Assembly: GCF_028527925.1 (NCBI RefSeq)
Contig: NZ_JAPESW010000002.1
Location: forward strand, 161,730-225,729
DNA: 64,000 nt
Source: Cellulomonas fimi
GTDB lineage: Bacteria; Actinomycetota; Actinomycetes; Actinomycetales; Cellulomonadaceae
Direction: 5' to 3'
Part shown: piece after piece, positions 35,511 through 44,625 of the stretch
How the letters are laid out: each line of letters begins with the position of its first letter
Numbering within the stretch: position 1 is the stretch's first letter
Program-made: the position numbers and the translations under genes
The notes under the pieces: model-generated
Seen by the model: the letters and a program-made list of their open reading frames with translations, nothing else
The model's database searches: none
What the model was told of the DNA's origin: nothing

Positions 35511-36137
35511 ATGACCACCACCTCCGCTCGCATGGGCCGCCTCGCCGTCGTCGTCGCTCTGGCGACCGGAGTCGCACTTGCCCCGACCATCGCCGACTCG
35601 CTCGCGGTCCCGTCCCGGGAGTCGATCAAGGTCACGATCGACTCGCCCTCCGTCGAGTCCGCCCGAACCAAAGCCGAGCGCCAGGAGGCTGAGCGCCTCG
35701 CCCACATCGAGGCGGCGCGCGTCGCCGCCGAGCAGGCCGCCGGGGAGGCCGCTGCTGTTGAGGCCGCCCGCATCGCCGCCCACCCGGAGGCGACGCGCGG
35801 TGCTGCCAGCGCCGTCGAGTGGACGACGTGGGTCGCCAACTCCGGCGGTCAGGACGCCGTGGATGCCTGCACGGGCGGCCTGACGCGCTGGTTCGAGCCG
35901 GTGGACGGCAAGACGTACCTCCCGGTCCATCGCGAGTGCGGCGGGCTCCCGATCCTCGACCTCCAGCTCGGCGATCGTGTCCTCGTCGACGGAGCGACGT
36001 ACGTCGTCACCGACGCGCGCGACGTCCGCAAGGGCGACTCGTACGAAGCCGCCGCAGGTTTGGACGGGTTGGTGCTCGTCCAGACCTGCTACCCGACCGG
36101 CGGACGCATGCGCCTCGTGGCCCTCACACCGGCCTGA
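35511..36137 (+). CDS. Sortase-like protein with N-terminal membrane anchor and coiled-coil
   Basis: The 208-aa product has an N-terminal hydrophobic segment (LAVVVALATGVALAPTIADS), a charged helical linker (ARTKAERQEAERLAHIEAAR) and a C-terminal sortase-like barrel: TYLPVHRECGG with the His, then LGDRVLVDGATYVVT, and finally LVLVQTCYPTGGRMRLVAL with the catalytic-type TC and the Arg. The H-C-R order and TC motif match sortase transpeptidases. Being next to the adhesin with a sorting-like tail, it probably anchors that protein to the cell wall. The barrel is short for the family, so it may be a specialised form. Confidence 0.7.
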   Translation: MTTTSARMGRLAVVVALATGVALAPTIADSLAVPSRESIKVTIDSPSVESARTKAERQEAERLAHIEAARVAAEQAAGEAAAVEAARIAAHPEATRGAASAVEWTTWVANSGGQDAVDACTGGLTRWFEPVDGKTYLPVHRECGGLPILDLQLGDRVLVDGATYVVTDARDVRKGDSYEAAAGLDGLVLVQTCYPTGGRMRLVALTPA

Positions 36138-36178
36138 CGCCACGGTGCCCGAGCCCCACTGTGCGCCCACCGACTGGC

Positions 36179-36874
36179 GTGAGCACCCGTCGAGTCGCGA
36201 TCCGCGCAGCCTGCGTCGCCAGTGGCGTCGCGCTGGCGCTCGTCGCCGCGTGCTACGAGACGCCCGTCAACGAGCCCGATCGCGGCGCGGTCCTCGCCGC
36301 GGTCGCGGCGGCCGAGGCAGACGCCGCCATCTACGCCAGCGTGCGAGCCGTCGTAGCCGTCCACGCGACTGCGTCCGCCCACGAGGCTGCGAGAGTCGAC
36401 GCCCTCTCGCAGACCACCGCGGCACGGGCTGCGCTCGACGCAGCTCCGCTCGCCGACGATGCAGTGCGGGAGACGTTGACCTCCGCTGTGAGCGCAGTTG
36501 AGACCGCGGCATCACAGCTCGGCGCCGGGGTCTCCGTCATGGCACTTCGCACTGCCCGTGGCTCACTTCCGCCCGCCGTTCAGGCGGTCGCGGAGTCGCA
36601 CGCGGCGGCGCAAGCGGAGCGCGACCGGCTCGCTGCGGAGGAAGCGGCTCGGGCTGAGGCAGAGCGGCTCGCAGCACTGATCCGCCAACGGCGTAGCGAA
36701 GCGCGCTCGCCTCGCGCTGGGACGCAGGCTCCGTCGAACCCGCGGCAGTCGGTAACGCCGCGCTCGTCGCAGTCTGGGCATCAAGACTTGACCGTCGACG
36801 GCACGTTCGTGATGGGTGAGCACGGCCTCGTGCTTCTCACGCTTCGCCCCTTCGGCCCGCGCAGGAGGATCTGA
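36179..36874 (+). CDS. Ala-rich coiled-coil lipoprotein
   Basis: From the GTG at 36179 (36161 also possible) the product has a signal peptide ending in the lipobox LVAAC, then a long Ala/Glu-rich helix (AAAEADAAIYASVRAVVAVH) and a coiled coil from about residue 130 (AERDRLAAEEAARAEAERL), and a short beta-like C-terminus. It is probably a surface lipoprotein acting with the adhesin and sortase. The ribosome site is weak. Confidence 0.55.
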   Translation: MSTRRVAIRAACVASGVALALVAACYETPVNEPDRGAVLAAVAAAEADAAIYASVRAVVAVHATASAHEAARVDALSQTTAARAALDAAPLADDAVRETLTSAVSAVETAASQLGAGVSVMALRTARGSLPPAVQAVAESHAAAQAERDRLAAEEAARAEAERLAALIRQRRSEARSPRAGTQAPSNPRQSVTPRSSQSGHQDLTVDGTFVMGEHGLVLLTLRPFGPRRRI

Positions 36875-36876
36875 CG

Positions 36877-37209
36877 GTGGACACGCTCGACCTGCTTGGA
36901 CAAGACCGGGTCTGGGAGGACTCCCAAGGGCGGGTACGGCTGCTGCGCGCGATGACGCCGCGGCAACGTCGGGCTGTCGTCCGCCACCTCATCGAGCACG
37001 CGACGGAGCTCTATCGGCGCAGTTCCGCGGAACGTCGCGAGCAGATCCGCCGCAGCGGTGGCCGAGACAGCGTGCTCGACCATCCTGCGATCGTGCTCGG
37101 CTGGCTAGAGGCTCAGCCCCTCTTGCGGGAACTCCGACGGCTCCAGCCGGACGCCCCTCGGTTCGCCGACATATTCCTTGCCCACGAGGCTCCAGAGCGG
37201 CCCTTCTGA
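36877..37209 (+). CDS. Unknown 110-aa helical protein
   Basis: AGGAGG precedes the GTG, two bases after the lipoprotein stop. The protein is all-helical with many Arg and Leu (VRLLRAMTPRQRRAVVRHLI). It may be a cytoplasmic DNA-binding or regulatory protein. No family is recognised. Confidence 0.5.
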   Translation: MDTLDLLGQDRVWEDSQGRVRLLRAMTPRQRRAVVRHLIEHATELYRRSSAERREQIRRSGGRDSVLDHPAIVLGWLEAQPLLRELRRLQPDAPRFADIFLAHEAPERPF

Positions 37210-37350
37210 GCGCCACAGCGGCAGAGCGCCCCTTTGATTCGGCCTGTCTCGCACACGTCCTGGGCCCCTGCGCGCCGTTCGACGCCTCACACGCCCAATC
37301 ACCCGTCCACGCGCATTCAGGCGCTCTACGGGCCTCCTGCGCCCTCGGGG

Positions 37351-38946
37351 CTACAGACCGGTCCGTTCGACGGTTACTCGCGAGAAGTCGAAGACGCCGC
37401 CGCGGGACCTCTTGCGCCCGTCAGCTCCCGCGGGATGGAGCGTGATGCGCCAACTCGCGCGCAGTTCGGCACGCTGCTGCGCGAGGCTCATGGCGTCCCA
37501 CGCCGCGTGCGGATCGTCGGCGAGCGCGAGCTGGTACTCCGTCGGCGGCGGTGTCGCCCGGTCGGCCTCGGCGCGAGCGATTTGCGCTCGCCACTGCGAC
37601 ATCTGCTTGTCCGTAGCCCGTGCCAGCGCGGAGTACCCAACGAGGAGTTCCGGATCGGCAGCCGCGCGCTCGGCAAACGTCGCGAGGTTGGCCTCTGCCT
37701 CGCGGATCTGCTCGCGCAGTGCCTGGGGGCTTACTCGCTCCGACTCCTCCACCGCTGCGCGCTGGCGCTCGTGGACGGCTCGCACCTCGGGACGGGCGTA
37801 GTGCTCGGCGACGATCGAGCCGACGTAGCGGTCCACCGTCTCCATCGGGGAGATGAAGACGTGCCCGGCCGTGCTCGCACCGCCGTTGACGAGGCAGTGG
37901 TAGGCGTGCTTGTCGCCGTGGTACGTGCGGTGTCCGACGTGCCGCCCGCACGAACCGCACTGCGCGACGAAGGACAACAGAAATCTCGCCTCGCGGGTGT
38001 TTCCGTTGTGCGTTGCCTTCTGGACCGCGATCGCGACGTCGATGCGCTCCGCTGTCTCGGCGTCGATGATCGCGTCCCACTGAGCGTCATAGAGGGTCAC
38101 CGGGCCACCAGGTTCCCGCTGGTGCTTTCGCAGTCCGCGCTGCGCCGGACCTTGAAGTACCCGGCGCACGGCCTGAGGCGACCAGCCGCGTGAGGTGGGG
38201 ATTGGTCGGCCCTCCGCCGCGGCCTTCTCAGCCTTCTTCGCGACCCTGGCCGCCTTCGGTAGTGGGACGCCGTCCGCGTTGAGCCGACGGGCCACCTGCC
38301 CTGCGCTCAGCCCCTCGTTCAGCACCAGCGCGACCATCCGACGGACTACCTCAGCGGTCCCCTTCTCGTCGATCACGTTGAGCGGGGTGCCATCCTGGTC
38401 GGAGTACGCGCGGACGTACCCGAAAGGGATCTCGCCGCCCGGCCTGCCGTCGCTGGCTTCGGCCTTCTTGCCACGCGTGACGCGAGCGCTCAGCCGATCC
38501 ACCTCGTCGGCCGCGGCAGTCATCGCGCCGCGCATCTTGATGCGGTCATTGGCGTCGTTCAGGTCGTAGACCTCGCCGCCCACACACAAGTGCACGCGCC
38601 TGGCGCGGACCGACGCGATGAGTTCGGCCTGCTCTGCGTCGGACCGCGAGGCGCGGGATGCCTCGTTGATGATGAGAACGCGGACCTGACCCGAGTCGAT
38701 GAGAGACAGGACCGCCTGCCAGCCGGGGCGCGTCTTGCTGCTGTACTCGCTCGCGGGCAGGTTGTCGTCCACGAACGGCGGGGCGATCAGCCTCCACCTC
38801 TCCCCGCGTTCGTTTCGGTAGTCGATCTCGTCCTCGCCGCGCTTAATCTGCGACGCGGTCGAGCGTCCACGCAGGGCCCTGTCCTGCGAGGCCCGGGCGT
38901 AGATGACGACCGGCACCTCGCCTCGCCCGTCGAGGTCAGTCGTCAT
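37351..38946 (-). CDS. Large serine integrase of the big element
   Basis: The 531-aa protein is a large serine recombinase. The catalytic Ser20 sits in YARAS, the catalytic domain runs to about residue 165 (TRPGWQAVLSLI and EASRASRSDAEQ), the recombinase domain contains the HTH (LSAGQVARRLNADGVPLP), and a zinc ribbon CGSCG with a partner Cys (HAYHC) is followed by a coiled coil (VSPQALREQIREAEANLA). Such enzymes insert an element once at an attB site without a tRNA. The gene is transcribed away from the tadC junction, with a 59-aa gene in between; that gene-integrase-attachment arrangement identifies this as the right end. Confidence 0.9.
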   Translation of the reverse strand: MTTDLDGRGEVPVVIYARASQDRALRGRSTASQIKRGEDEIDYRNERGERWRLIAPPFVDDNLPASEYSSKTRPGWQAVLSLIDSGQVRVLIINEASRASRSDAEQAELIASVRARRVHLCVGGEVYDLNDANDRIKMRGAMTAAADEVDRLSARVTRGKKAEASDGRPGGEIPFGYVRAYSDQDGTPLNVIDEKGTAEVVRRMVALVLNEGLSAGQVARRLNADGVPLPKAARVAKKAEKAAAEGRPIPTSRGWSPQAVRRVLQGPAQRGLRKHQREPGGPVTLYDAQWDAIIDAETAERIDVAIAVQKATHNGNTREARFLLSFVAQCGSCGRHVGHRTYHGDKHAYHCLVNGGASTAGHVFISPMETVDRYVGSIVAEHYARPEVRAVHERQRAAVEESERVSPQALREQIREAEANLATFAERAAADPELLVGYSALARATDKQMSQWRAQIARAEADRATPPPTEYQLALADDPHAAWDAMSLAQQRAELRASWRITLHPAGADGRKRSRGGVFDFSRVTVERTGL

Positions 38947-38957
38947 GGGGTCCTCCG

Positions 38958-39137
38958 TTACGCGGCGGCTCGCTCTGCATCGCCGGTGTCACGGGCGTCC
39001 TGCTCTATTGCGCGAGCGTAGGACATGTGTCGGGCGACGGTGGCGCGCGCCTGATGCTCGGACGGGACGGGCAGGATCGCGGCCACCCGCCGCGCGTGCC
39101 AGAGGAGCGTCGCGTCAAACTCGGTCGAGGTCGCCAT
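38958..39137 (-). CDS. Small protein, candidate recombination directionality factor
   Basis: The ATG at 39137 gives a 59-aa acidic/basic helical protein (MATSTEFDATLLWHARRVAA) that ends 11 bases before the integrase start. Its place between the integrase gene and the junction is typical of excisionase-type (RDF) proteins, but serine-integrase RDFs have no common sequence, so function is inferred from position. Confidence 0.45.
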   Translation of the reverse strand: MATSTEFDATLLWHARRVAAILPVPSEHQARATVARHMSYARAIEQDARDTGDAERAAA

Positions 39138-39213
39138 GCCGAGCCCTATGCACCCGGCGTGCCTCCGGCGTGCGGAGGCTGACCCCCGGTCCATTCGTGC
39201 ACGTCACGAGACC

Positions 39214-40014
39214 TCACACCGGTCGCGCGTGGGCCTGCGCGCGCAGCACCTCGGCGAGCGGTGTGCCGCGCTCGACCGCGACGGCGACGCCCTCGGCGAA
39301 GCGGGCGAGCGCAGCCAGGCCGGTGCGGTCGGCGAGACCGTCGAGCGCGCTCGTGAGGGGCGCTCCCGCGCGCGCGTCGGCCAGCGTGCGCTCGAGCTCG
39401 ACGCTCAGCTCGCCGTGCGTGCTGCGGACGACCCGCTCGAGCGCGCCCGTCGCGCCCTCGCCCGCGCCGACCGCGAGCGCGAGCAGCTCCGCGATCGTGG
39501 GCATCTCCTGCAGCATCCGGCTCTCGCGCTGCGCGACCTGACGGCTCAGGAACCAGTCGCGGCCGAGCACACCGGTCGCGCCGCACAGGGTGACGAGCAC
39601 GACGAGGACGACGACGGACGTGCCCCGCGTCGCCGCGAGCGCGAGGGCGAAGGCAAGCCCGCCCGCGACGGCGAGCACACCCCACACGACCTGGCCGGCG
39701 CGGAACTGCTCGACGGTCTCGTCGCGTCCCGCGCGCGCGAGGCGGCGTCGGAGGTCGGCCGCCGGTGAGCCGACGCGCTCGACGATCCGCACCGCGTCGT
39801 GCATGAGCGGTGCGGCCATCCGTTCGAGCGTCGCGACCGCACCACCCGGCGTGGGCGTCCGCAGCAGCAGCGCGGAGGAGGCCCGCTGCGGGCGCAGGTA
39901 CGGCGCCAGTCGCTGGTCGAGCCGGATCCGGCGGGCGCGCAGCCGCGCGACGACGAGCAGGATGCCGAGGCTCCCGAGCAGCCCGGCCAGGCCGCCCGCG
40001 GTCACGGGGTTCAC
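39214..40014 (-). pseudogene. tadC: tadC, 3' truncated by the large element
   Basis: TadC is an inner-membrane T2SSF-type protein of the Tad pilus machine. This copy (266 aa) has the N-terminal membrane segment (GLAGLLGSLGILLVVARLRA), the first cytoplasmic domain and the second T2SSF half (LLALAVGAGEGATGALERVV), but stops right after LAEVLRAQAHARPV. Intact proteins continue with a second T2SSF helix region and the final membrane segments, so at least 50-60 residues are missing. The rest should lie beyond the left end of the element. It overlaps tadB by 4 bases. Confidence 0.85.
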
Positions 40015-40871
40015 CGCAGCACCCGGGGGTCGTCAGGCAGCCGGGCGATGCGCAGCATGAGCCCGTACGCGACGACCGTGCTCACCGCACCGGCGGCGAG
40101 CACGAGCAGCCCCGCGGTCGAGTCGTACGCCTGCGCCGCCTCGGTGCGCGTGGCGAGGAGGCCGAGCACGAGCCAGGGTGCTGCGGCGGCGAGCCGGGCG
40201 GCGTTGATCGTCCAGCTCTGCCGCGCCTCGAGCTCGCCCCGCGTGCGCACGTCCTCGCGCAGGAACGTCGACAGCGTGCGCAGGAGGCGACCGAGGTCCG
40301 TCCCGCCGACGTCGCGCGTCATGCGCAGCGCCTCGACGATCCTGTCCGCGACGGGGTCGGCGAGCCGCGCCTTGAGCGCGTCGAGGCTGTCACCGAACCG
40401 CCCGGTCGCACGGTAGTCCTCCGCGAACGCGGCGAACGGTGCGCGCAGCTCGACCGGGCCGCGCTCGCCGAGCTGGGCGACGGCCTCCGGGAGCGCGAGT
40501 CCCGCGCGGATGCCCGACGCGAGGTGGTCGACGACCTCGGGCCACAGCGCCCGCAGGCGCGCCCGTCGGCGACGCGCACGCCCCCGGACCACGGCGGACG
40601 GTGCGAGCGCGAGGAACACGCCGAGGCACAGCGCCATCGACGGCACGCGCGTGAGCGCGAGCCCGAGGACGAGGCCGACGAGGCCGACCGCACCGCTCGT
40701 GACCACGAGTCCCGCGGGCGTCACGCCCGGCATGCCCGCCTGGACCAGCGCGTCCTGCGTCCGGGTGCTCCAGCCGTCCGCGCGCGACGCGGCGCCCGGG
40801 GTGGGTGCCCAGCACGACCACCAGATGCACGCCAGACCCGCCCCCAGCAGGAGCCCGACCACCACACCCAT
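40011..40871 (-). CDS. tadB: TadB, membrane protein of the Tad pilus machine
   Basis: The 286-aa protein has two N-terminal membrane segments, a T2SSF domain (LWPEVVDHLASGIRAGLALPEAVAQL) and two C-terminal membrane segments (LAAAAPWLVLGLLATR and LVLAAGAVSTVVAYGLML). TadB and TadC form the platform driven by CpaF. It is intact, unlike both neighbours. Its stop overlaps the tadC start. A shared motif CCCGATTCGTCCG lies 87 bases upstream. Confidence 0.85.
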   Translation of the reverse strand: MGVVVGLLLGAGLACIWWSCWAPTPGAASRADGWSTRTQDALVQAGMPGVTPAGLVVTSGAVGLVGLVLGLALTRVPSMALCLGVFLALAPSAVVRGRARRRRARLRALWPEVVDHLASGIRAGLALPEAVAQLGERGPVELRAPFAAFAEDYRATGRFGDSLDALKARLADPVADRIVEALRMTRDVGGTDLGRLLRTLSTFLREDVRTRGELEARQSWTINAARLAAAAPWLVLGLLATRTEAAQAYDSTAGLLVLAAGAVSTVVAYGLMLRIARLPDDPRVLR

Positions 40872-40957
40872 CGCGCGTCACCCGACCCCGGGGCCCGGCG
40901 TCCGGACCGGTGCGGGAGCGGCCGACGTCCTGCGTCCCGTCGCCACTCGACCCCCTG

Positions 40958-40970
40958 CCCGATTCGTCCG
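40958..40970 (-). promoter_or_regulatory. CCCGATTCGTCCG motif upstream of tadB
   Basis: CCCGATTCGTCCG (CGGACGAATCGGG on the coding strand) lies between cpaF and tadB. The same 13 bases precede cpaF (49662) and the hydrolase gene (51456). The copy here extends to a direct repeat CCGATTC-GT-CCGATTC. Confidence 0.6.
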
Positions 40971-41033
40971 ATTCACGGCGAACCTAGAGGAGGCCCGTGC
41001 CGTGTCGCCGCACCCGTCCACAGTCCAGACGCC

Positions 41034-41384
41034 TCAGCCGCGGGCGCGCAGCAGCGCGGCCAGGTCGACGCCGAGCCGGGCGAACCGCTCGGGGTGCGGC
41101 GGGAAGCCGTCGGCGCGCACCAGGTGGCCACCGCGCGACGTGAAGACGTCCGCGGTCTCGACGACACCCTGCTCGACGCGCCCGGGCACGGCGACGACCT
41201 CGCGGACACCCCGCCGACCGGCCGAGTCGAGGTCGAGGTGCACGACGAGGTCGACCGCGGACGCGACCGTCGGCACGACGAACCGGTCCGACACGTTCTC
41301 GCCCGCGAGCAGCGGCAGCGTGCACAGCTTCACGAGCGCCTCGCGAGCCGAGTTGGCGTGGAGCGTGCACATGGCGGGCACGCC
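41034..41384 (-). pseudogene. cpaF: cpaF/tadA C-terminal fragment
   Basis: Residues GVPAMCTLHANSAREALVKL and following are the C-terminal part of the secretion ATPase CpaF, including the conserved CTLHANS box, and end LLRARG. The gene is split by the small element; the N-terminal part is at 48766-49649 in the same orientation. Rejoining both at the 8-bp core restores an uninterrupted ALNAGVPAMCTLHANS. Confidence 0.9.
41377..41384. other. attL core of small element
   Basis: GGCACGCC is shared with 48766-48773. Left of it the sequence is cpaF; right of it begins element DNA. Serine integrases exchange at a 2-bp centre inside such a core; which dinucleotide is used cannot be seen. Confidence 0.75.
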
Positions 41385-41471
41385 CGCATCGGCTATTGGC
41401 ACACGAGGGGCAACAGCCGGGGCGGCTACGCCCTACTCCGTAGTCGTACCCAACGACCGCAGGAGCACGCC

Positions 41472-42974
41472 ATGCCCGCACCCACACGCACCGCCCGACC
41501 GCGCGCAGCGCTGTACCTCCGCCTGTCCGTGGCGGGCGACGAAGAGTCGACGTCGATCGAGCGTCAGGAGCGGGACCTTCGCGCTCTTGCCGAGCGCGAG
41601 GAGTGGGACATCGCGACCATCTATGTAGATGACGGAGTCTCCGGCCGCACGGCGAGGGCCAACGCCGCCGCAGCCGTCGACGCACTCGGCGCCGGGGACG
41701 TGGATGTTCTCGCGGTCTGGAAGTTCGACCGCTTCTCCCGCGAGGGCATCCGCGGCCTCGTCCCACTTCTCGACGTCCTCGATGCCCGTCCTGGCGCTAC
41801 CTTCGTCGCCCTCCAGGACGGCCTTCGATCCGGCACGACGGCGTGGGAGGTTCTCGCCCCGATCCTCGCGACGTTCGCGCGCATCGAGTCGAACAACACG
41901 GCCGCTCGCGTGCGATCCGCGATCGCCTCCAACCGCGCTGCCGGTCGATGGACGGGCGGCCCGGCCCCGTTCGGCTACGAGAGCGCGCCGAATCCCCACG
42001 GCCCCGGGCGTGCGCTCGTTCCCGCGCCGTCGGAGGCTCCGTTCATGGTCGAGGCGGCCGAGCGCGTCGTGGGCGGCGAGTCCATCTATGCCGTTGTCGC
42101 GTGGCTCAACTCGACGACTTGCCGCCCCCGGCGCGCGAAGTCGTGGTCACTCCAGGCCGTCCGCCAGGTGCTCACCGGTTCGGCGATCGTGGGTCGCGTC
42201 TCCGTCGGCGGTGAGGTGCTCCGCGATCCCGAAGGCGTGCCGCGCCAGGTCTACCCGCCCGCGATCCCTCTCGACCTCTGGCACGCGACGCGCGCTGCGC
42301 TCGACGAGCGCACCGCCGCGCGAAAGCCAGCCATGACGAGAGCGCGAGGGGCGCGCTCCCGGCTCTTGTCCGGAATCGCCCTCTGCGCCGGGTGCGGGTC
42401 GGCGCTCTACGTGCGCCAACAGCAAAACGGCAAGCCCGCCTATCGCTGCTCGTCGAGGTCGAACGGCCGTCCGTGCGCCGCGGCCGCATCGGTGACGGCC
42501 GAACGACTGGAGGAGTTCGTCGCAGATCGCTTCCTCTCGGTCGTCGGTCGCTTCCCTGTCGTTCGGACCGTCGAGCGCGAGCCTGTCGCCGTTGCGCTGG
42601 TCGAGTCCGAGGAGGCCCTTCGGCACACGAGTGCGCTCCTCGCCGACGACTCGCTCACTGACGATGCCGCGGATGCGCTCAGCGCTCGTCTACGGCTCCT
42701 GCGAACCCGTGTCCGTGCGCTCAAGGCGGAGGCGGCGGCGGCGCCGATGGAGGTCACCTTCGAGGAAACAGGTGAGACGTACGGGGACGTCTGGAGGCGA
42801 CTCGACGAGGACGTCGCGGCGCGCAGAACGCACCTCATGAATGCCCTCGACGCGGTAATCGTCTCGCCAGGCGTCCGCGGCCGAACCGGTCGCCTCGACC
42901 CGGAACGCGCGACTATTCGCTGGCGCACCGACGCCGACGGAACGCCTGACTACCTTGCCGGGCAGACGTCGTAG
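41472..42974 (+). CDS. Large serine integrase of the small element
   Basis: From the ATG with GCAGGAG upstream the 500-aa protein has nucleophile Ser19 in YLRLS, the catalytic WKFDRFSREGIRGL, an E-helix (ILATFARIESNNTAARV), recombinase domain (SLQAVRQVLTGSAIVGR) and zinc ribbon CAGCGSALYVRQ with CSSRSNGRPC, then a coiled coil. It is clearly different from the 37351 integrase in sequence. It probably integrates at the CpaF LNAGVPAMC codons. Frames extending upstream of 41472 cross the junction into chromosomal DNA and are not part of the gene. Confidence 0.9.
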   Translation: MPAPTRTARPRAALYLRLSVAGDEESTSIERQERDLRALAEREEWDIATIYVDDGVSGRTARANAAAAVDALGAGDVDVLAVWKFDRFSREGIRGLVPLLDVLDARPGATFVALQDGLRSGTTAWEVLAPILATFARIESNNTAARVRSAIASNRAAGRWTGGPAPFGYESAPNPHGPGRALVPAPSEAPFMVEAAERVVGGESIYAVVAWLNSTTCRPRRAKSWSLQAVRQVLTGSAIVGRVSVGGEVLRDPEGVPRQVYPPAIPLDLWHATRAALDERTAARKPAMTRARGARSRLLSGIALCAGCGSALYVRQQQNGKPAYRCSSRSNGRPCAAAASVTAERLEEFVADRFLSVVGRFPVVRTVEREPVAVALVESEEALRHTSALLADDSLTDDAADALSARLRLLRTRVRALKAEAAAAPMEVTFEETGETYGDVWRRLDEDVAARRTHLMNALDAVIVSPGVRGRTGRLDPERATIRWRTDADGTPDYLAGQTS

Positions 42975-43001
42975 CCGGTGGGCAACCGACGGGGCCACCT
43001 A

Positions 43002-43106
43002 GGGGCGGAAGGGGCGTAAGAACACGCCCCTACCTGTTCCTTGTACGAGAGCGCGCGCTCTTGAGAGAGAACTAGGAGGGGCGTGACTTCACGCCCCTTC
43101 CGCCCC
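43002..43106. other. Nested hairpin structure, copy A
   Basis: Outer arms GGGGCGGAAGGGGCGT (43002-43017) and ACGCCCCTTCCGCCCC (43091-43106) are a perfect 16-bp inverted repeat enclosing 105 bases. Inside are two local hairpins, GGGGCGT/ACGCCCC (43011-43030) and GGGGCGTGA/TCACGCCCC (43078-43097), and a middle with CTCTTGAG. The local and outer pairings exclude each other. A second copy is at 44961-45073. The rest of the 428-base region 42975-43402 shows no gene. Confidence 0.75.
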
Positions 43107-43402
43107 CAACCGGCGTGCGCGGGCAACCGACGCGATCGAATCCATTGTCGGCGGCAACATCTGCTCTCTTCACACCCGACTCCTCTTCCAGGGGGCTCGC
43201 CGACCAGCAGCGCCCCTCGCCTGCGAGCGTCCAGAGCGGTAGTGCCGCCCGAGCGCCGTTCGCGGCCGCATGACCCCCGCCGCGTAGTGCGTTGGCGGGC
43301 CCAGCACGACCCGGCAACCCTCGCCGCGCCAGGCGCGCGAGCGCGGTCAGCCCCGCTAGTAGCGGCTCCCCACTCATCCCTCTAGGGCTAGGAGCCCCAA
43401 CC

Positions 43403-44284
43403 ATGAGCAACACTTTCAAGGCGACTGACGTCGCCGCCGTCGCCGTCAGTCTCGCTACGAAGGGCTTCGTCCTCTCGAACGAGGTCTACCGAGACATCGA
43501 GGCCGAGTACAGCCGCGGCACCGGCCACACCGCTCAGGTCGTCATCCCCGCCGCCGCGAAGGCAACCCTTCGAGCCGCGGACGCCTACGGCACCGCGATC
43601 CCAGCGAGCGACCTTCAGGAGCAGAGCGTCCCGGTCACCCTCCAGGAGGCCCACGCCCGCGCCGTCATCGGCGAGGCAGAGCGTTCGCTCGGCATCACAG
43701 ATTTCGCCCGCTCGGTCCTCCTGCCTCTGACCGGCGCAGTCGCCGAGGCGTGCGAAGCGCAGGTCGCCTCGCTCGTGAACGGCGTCGCGCTCTCATCGGC
43801 GATCACCTACACCAGCGCGACCCTGCCGTCCGCGATCACCGCAGCCCGCTCCGTCCTGCGCGGAAATGGAGTCGCGACGAGCGACGAAATCGTGGCCTTC
43901 CTCGGCACCGCCGCGTACGCGAAGGCTCTGGACTCCGGCCTCCTGGAGGACAGCGACGCGATCCGCAAGGTCCGGGTTGTCGAAACCGACCGGATGGTCA
44001 ACCCCGACGACATCGTCGTCGCGGCCCCGAAGCGCGCCTTCGCCCTCGCGGTCAAGGCACCGCAGGTCCCGGACGGCGCGCCGTACGGTGCGAGCGTCAA
44101 GGACGACAAGGGCGGCTTCGCGCTGCGCTACCTCGAAACCTTCGACTCGACGATCGCGGCCACGACCGCACTGGTGTCGGCCTTCGTCGGCGCAGCAGCG
44201 CTCCCCCTGCCGGTCTACGACGCGGCGACCGGCACGGCCAACCTCGTCGAGGGAGGCGCAGCCATCCGCTTCACCCTCGCATGA
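43403..44284 (+). CDS. P22-coat-like major capsid protein
   Basis: The ATG follows GGCTAGGAG and gives 293 aa. The pattern TKGFVLSNEVYRDIEAEY near the start, then QEQSVPVTLQEAHARAVIGE, ITDFARSVLLPLTGAVAEAC and later domains fits the P22-coat/HK97-fold capsid family. There is no scaffold, portal or terminase beside it. The element may build its own small shell, or divert that of a helper. An encapsulin is less likely, because encapsulins lack the SVPVTL N-arm style. The downstream 340 bases (44285-44625) carry a terminator but no gene. Confidence 0.75.
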   Translation: MSNTFKATDVAAVAVSLATKGFVLSNEVYRDIEAEYSRGTGHTAQVVIPAAAKATLRAADAYGTAIPASDLQEQSVPVTLQEAHARAVIGEAERSLGITDFARSVLLPLTGAVAEACEAQVASLVNGVALSSAITYTSATLPSAITAARSVLRGNGVATSDEIVAFLGTAAYAKALDSGLLEDSDAIRKVRVVETDRMVNPDDIVVAAPKRAFALAVKAPQVPDGAPYGASVKDDKGGFALRYLETFDSTIAATTALVSAFVGAAALPLPVYDAATGTANLVEGGAAIRFTLA

Positions 44285-44534
44285 CCTGATAGACCCCGAC
44301 GCGTGCCGTGGAGCGCGCCCGTCGGTGCACCGGCCAACCGCGTTCCTTCCGCGGACCGGTGAGTCCGTAGGCCGGATTGGTAGCCCGGCCGTGACGGCAT
44401 CCTCACCCGAGGCCTGCGAGACCTCGCGTGAGCGCGTCCGCCTGGGGCCTGGGTCAACCTGCGTCGACGCATCCCGCCCGCCTCGCTCCGCGTCGTCTCC
44501 TGGCCGCCGTCGAGCGAAGGCCGAGCACACCCTG

Positions 44535-44584
44535 AGGCCCGGCCTCCGGCAGTCCCACACGGCTCCCGGAGACCGGGCCTTTCC
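44535..44584 (+). terminator. Terminator after capsid gene
   Basis: AGGCCCGG and CCGGGCCT (8 bp) enclose an inner stem with CTCCGG/CCGGAG, followed by TTCCGTCGTTT. It ends the capsid transcript 250 bases after its stop. Confidence 0.6.
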
Positions 44585-44625
44585 GTCGTTTCCGCGCGAA
44601 CACACACCCACCAGAGAGGCCCACC

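Larger units (their letters stand above)
1..39240. mobile_element. Large integrative conjugative-type element (left end outside window)
   Basis: This is one continuous block of plasmid-type genes: primase/helicase with iterons, an FtsK-type DNA translocase, DUF2637 spread protein, resolvase, restriction cargo and toxin/immunity pair. It ends with a large serine integrase whose gene is next to a truncated tadC. The tadC reading frame is lost at about 39.21-39.24 kb, just after the conserved LAEVLRAQA segment, so the right junction lies there. The other half of tadC and the left junction must lie to the left of position 1, so the element is at least 39 kb. FtsK-type transfer as double-stranded DNA is known for actinomycete elements; here it is inferred from gene content. 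Confidence 0.8.

Noticed and set aside
39810..42974. One very long open frame across the small-element left junction
   Set aside because: The frame from 39810 to 41471 lies antisense to tadC, tadB and cpaF and is open only because of high GC; the integrase begins at 41472.
44330..44420. tRNA-like or hammerhead-like sequence (GGTGAGTCCGTAGG)
   Set aside because: No T-loop, no acceptor stem and no GAAA core in the right position; the resemblance is limited to a few bases.
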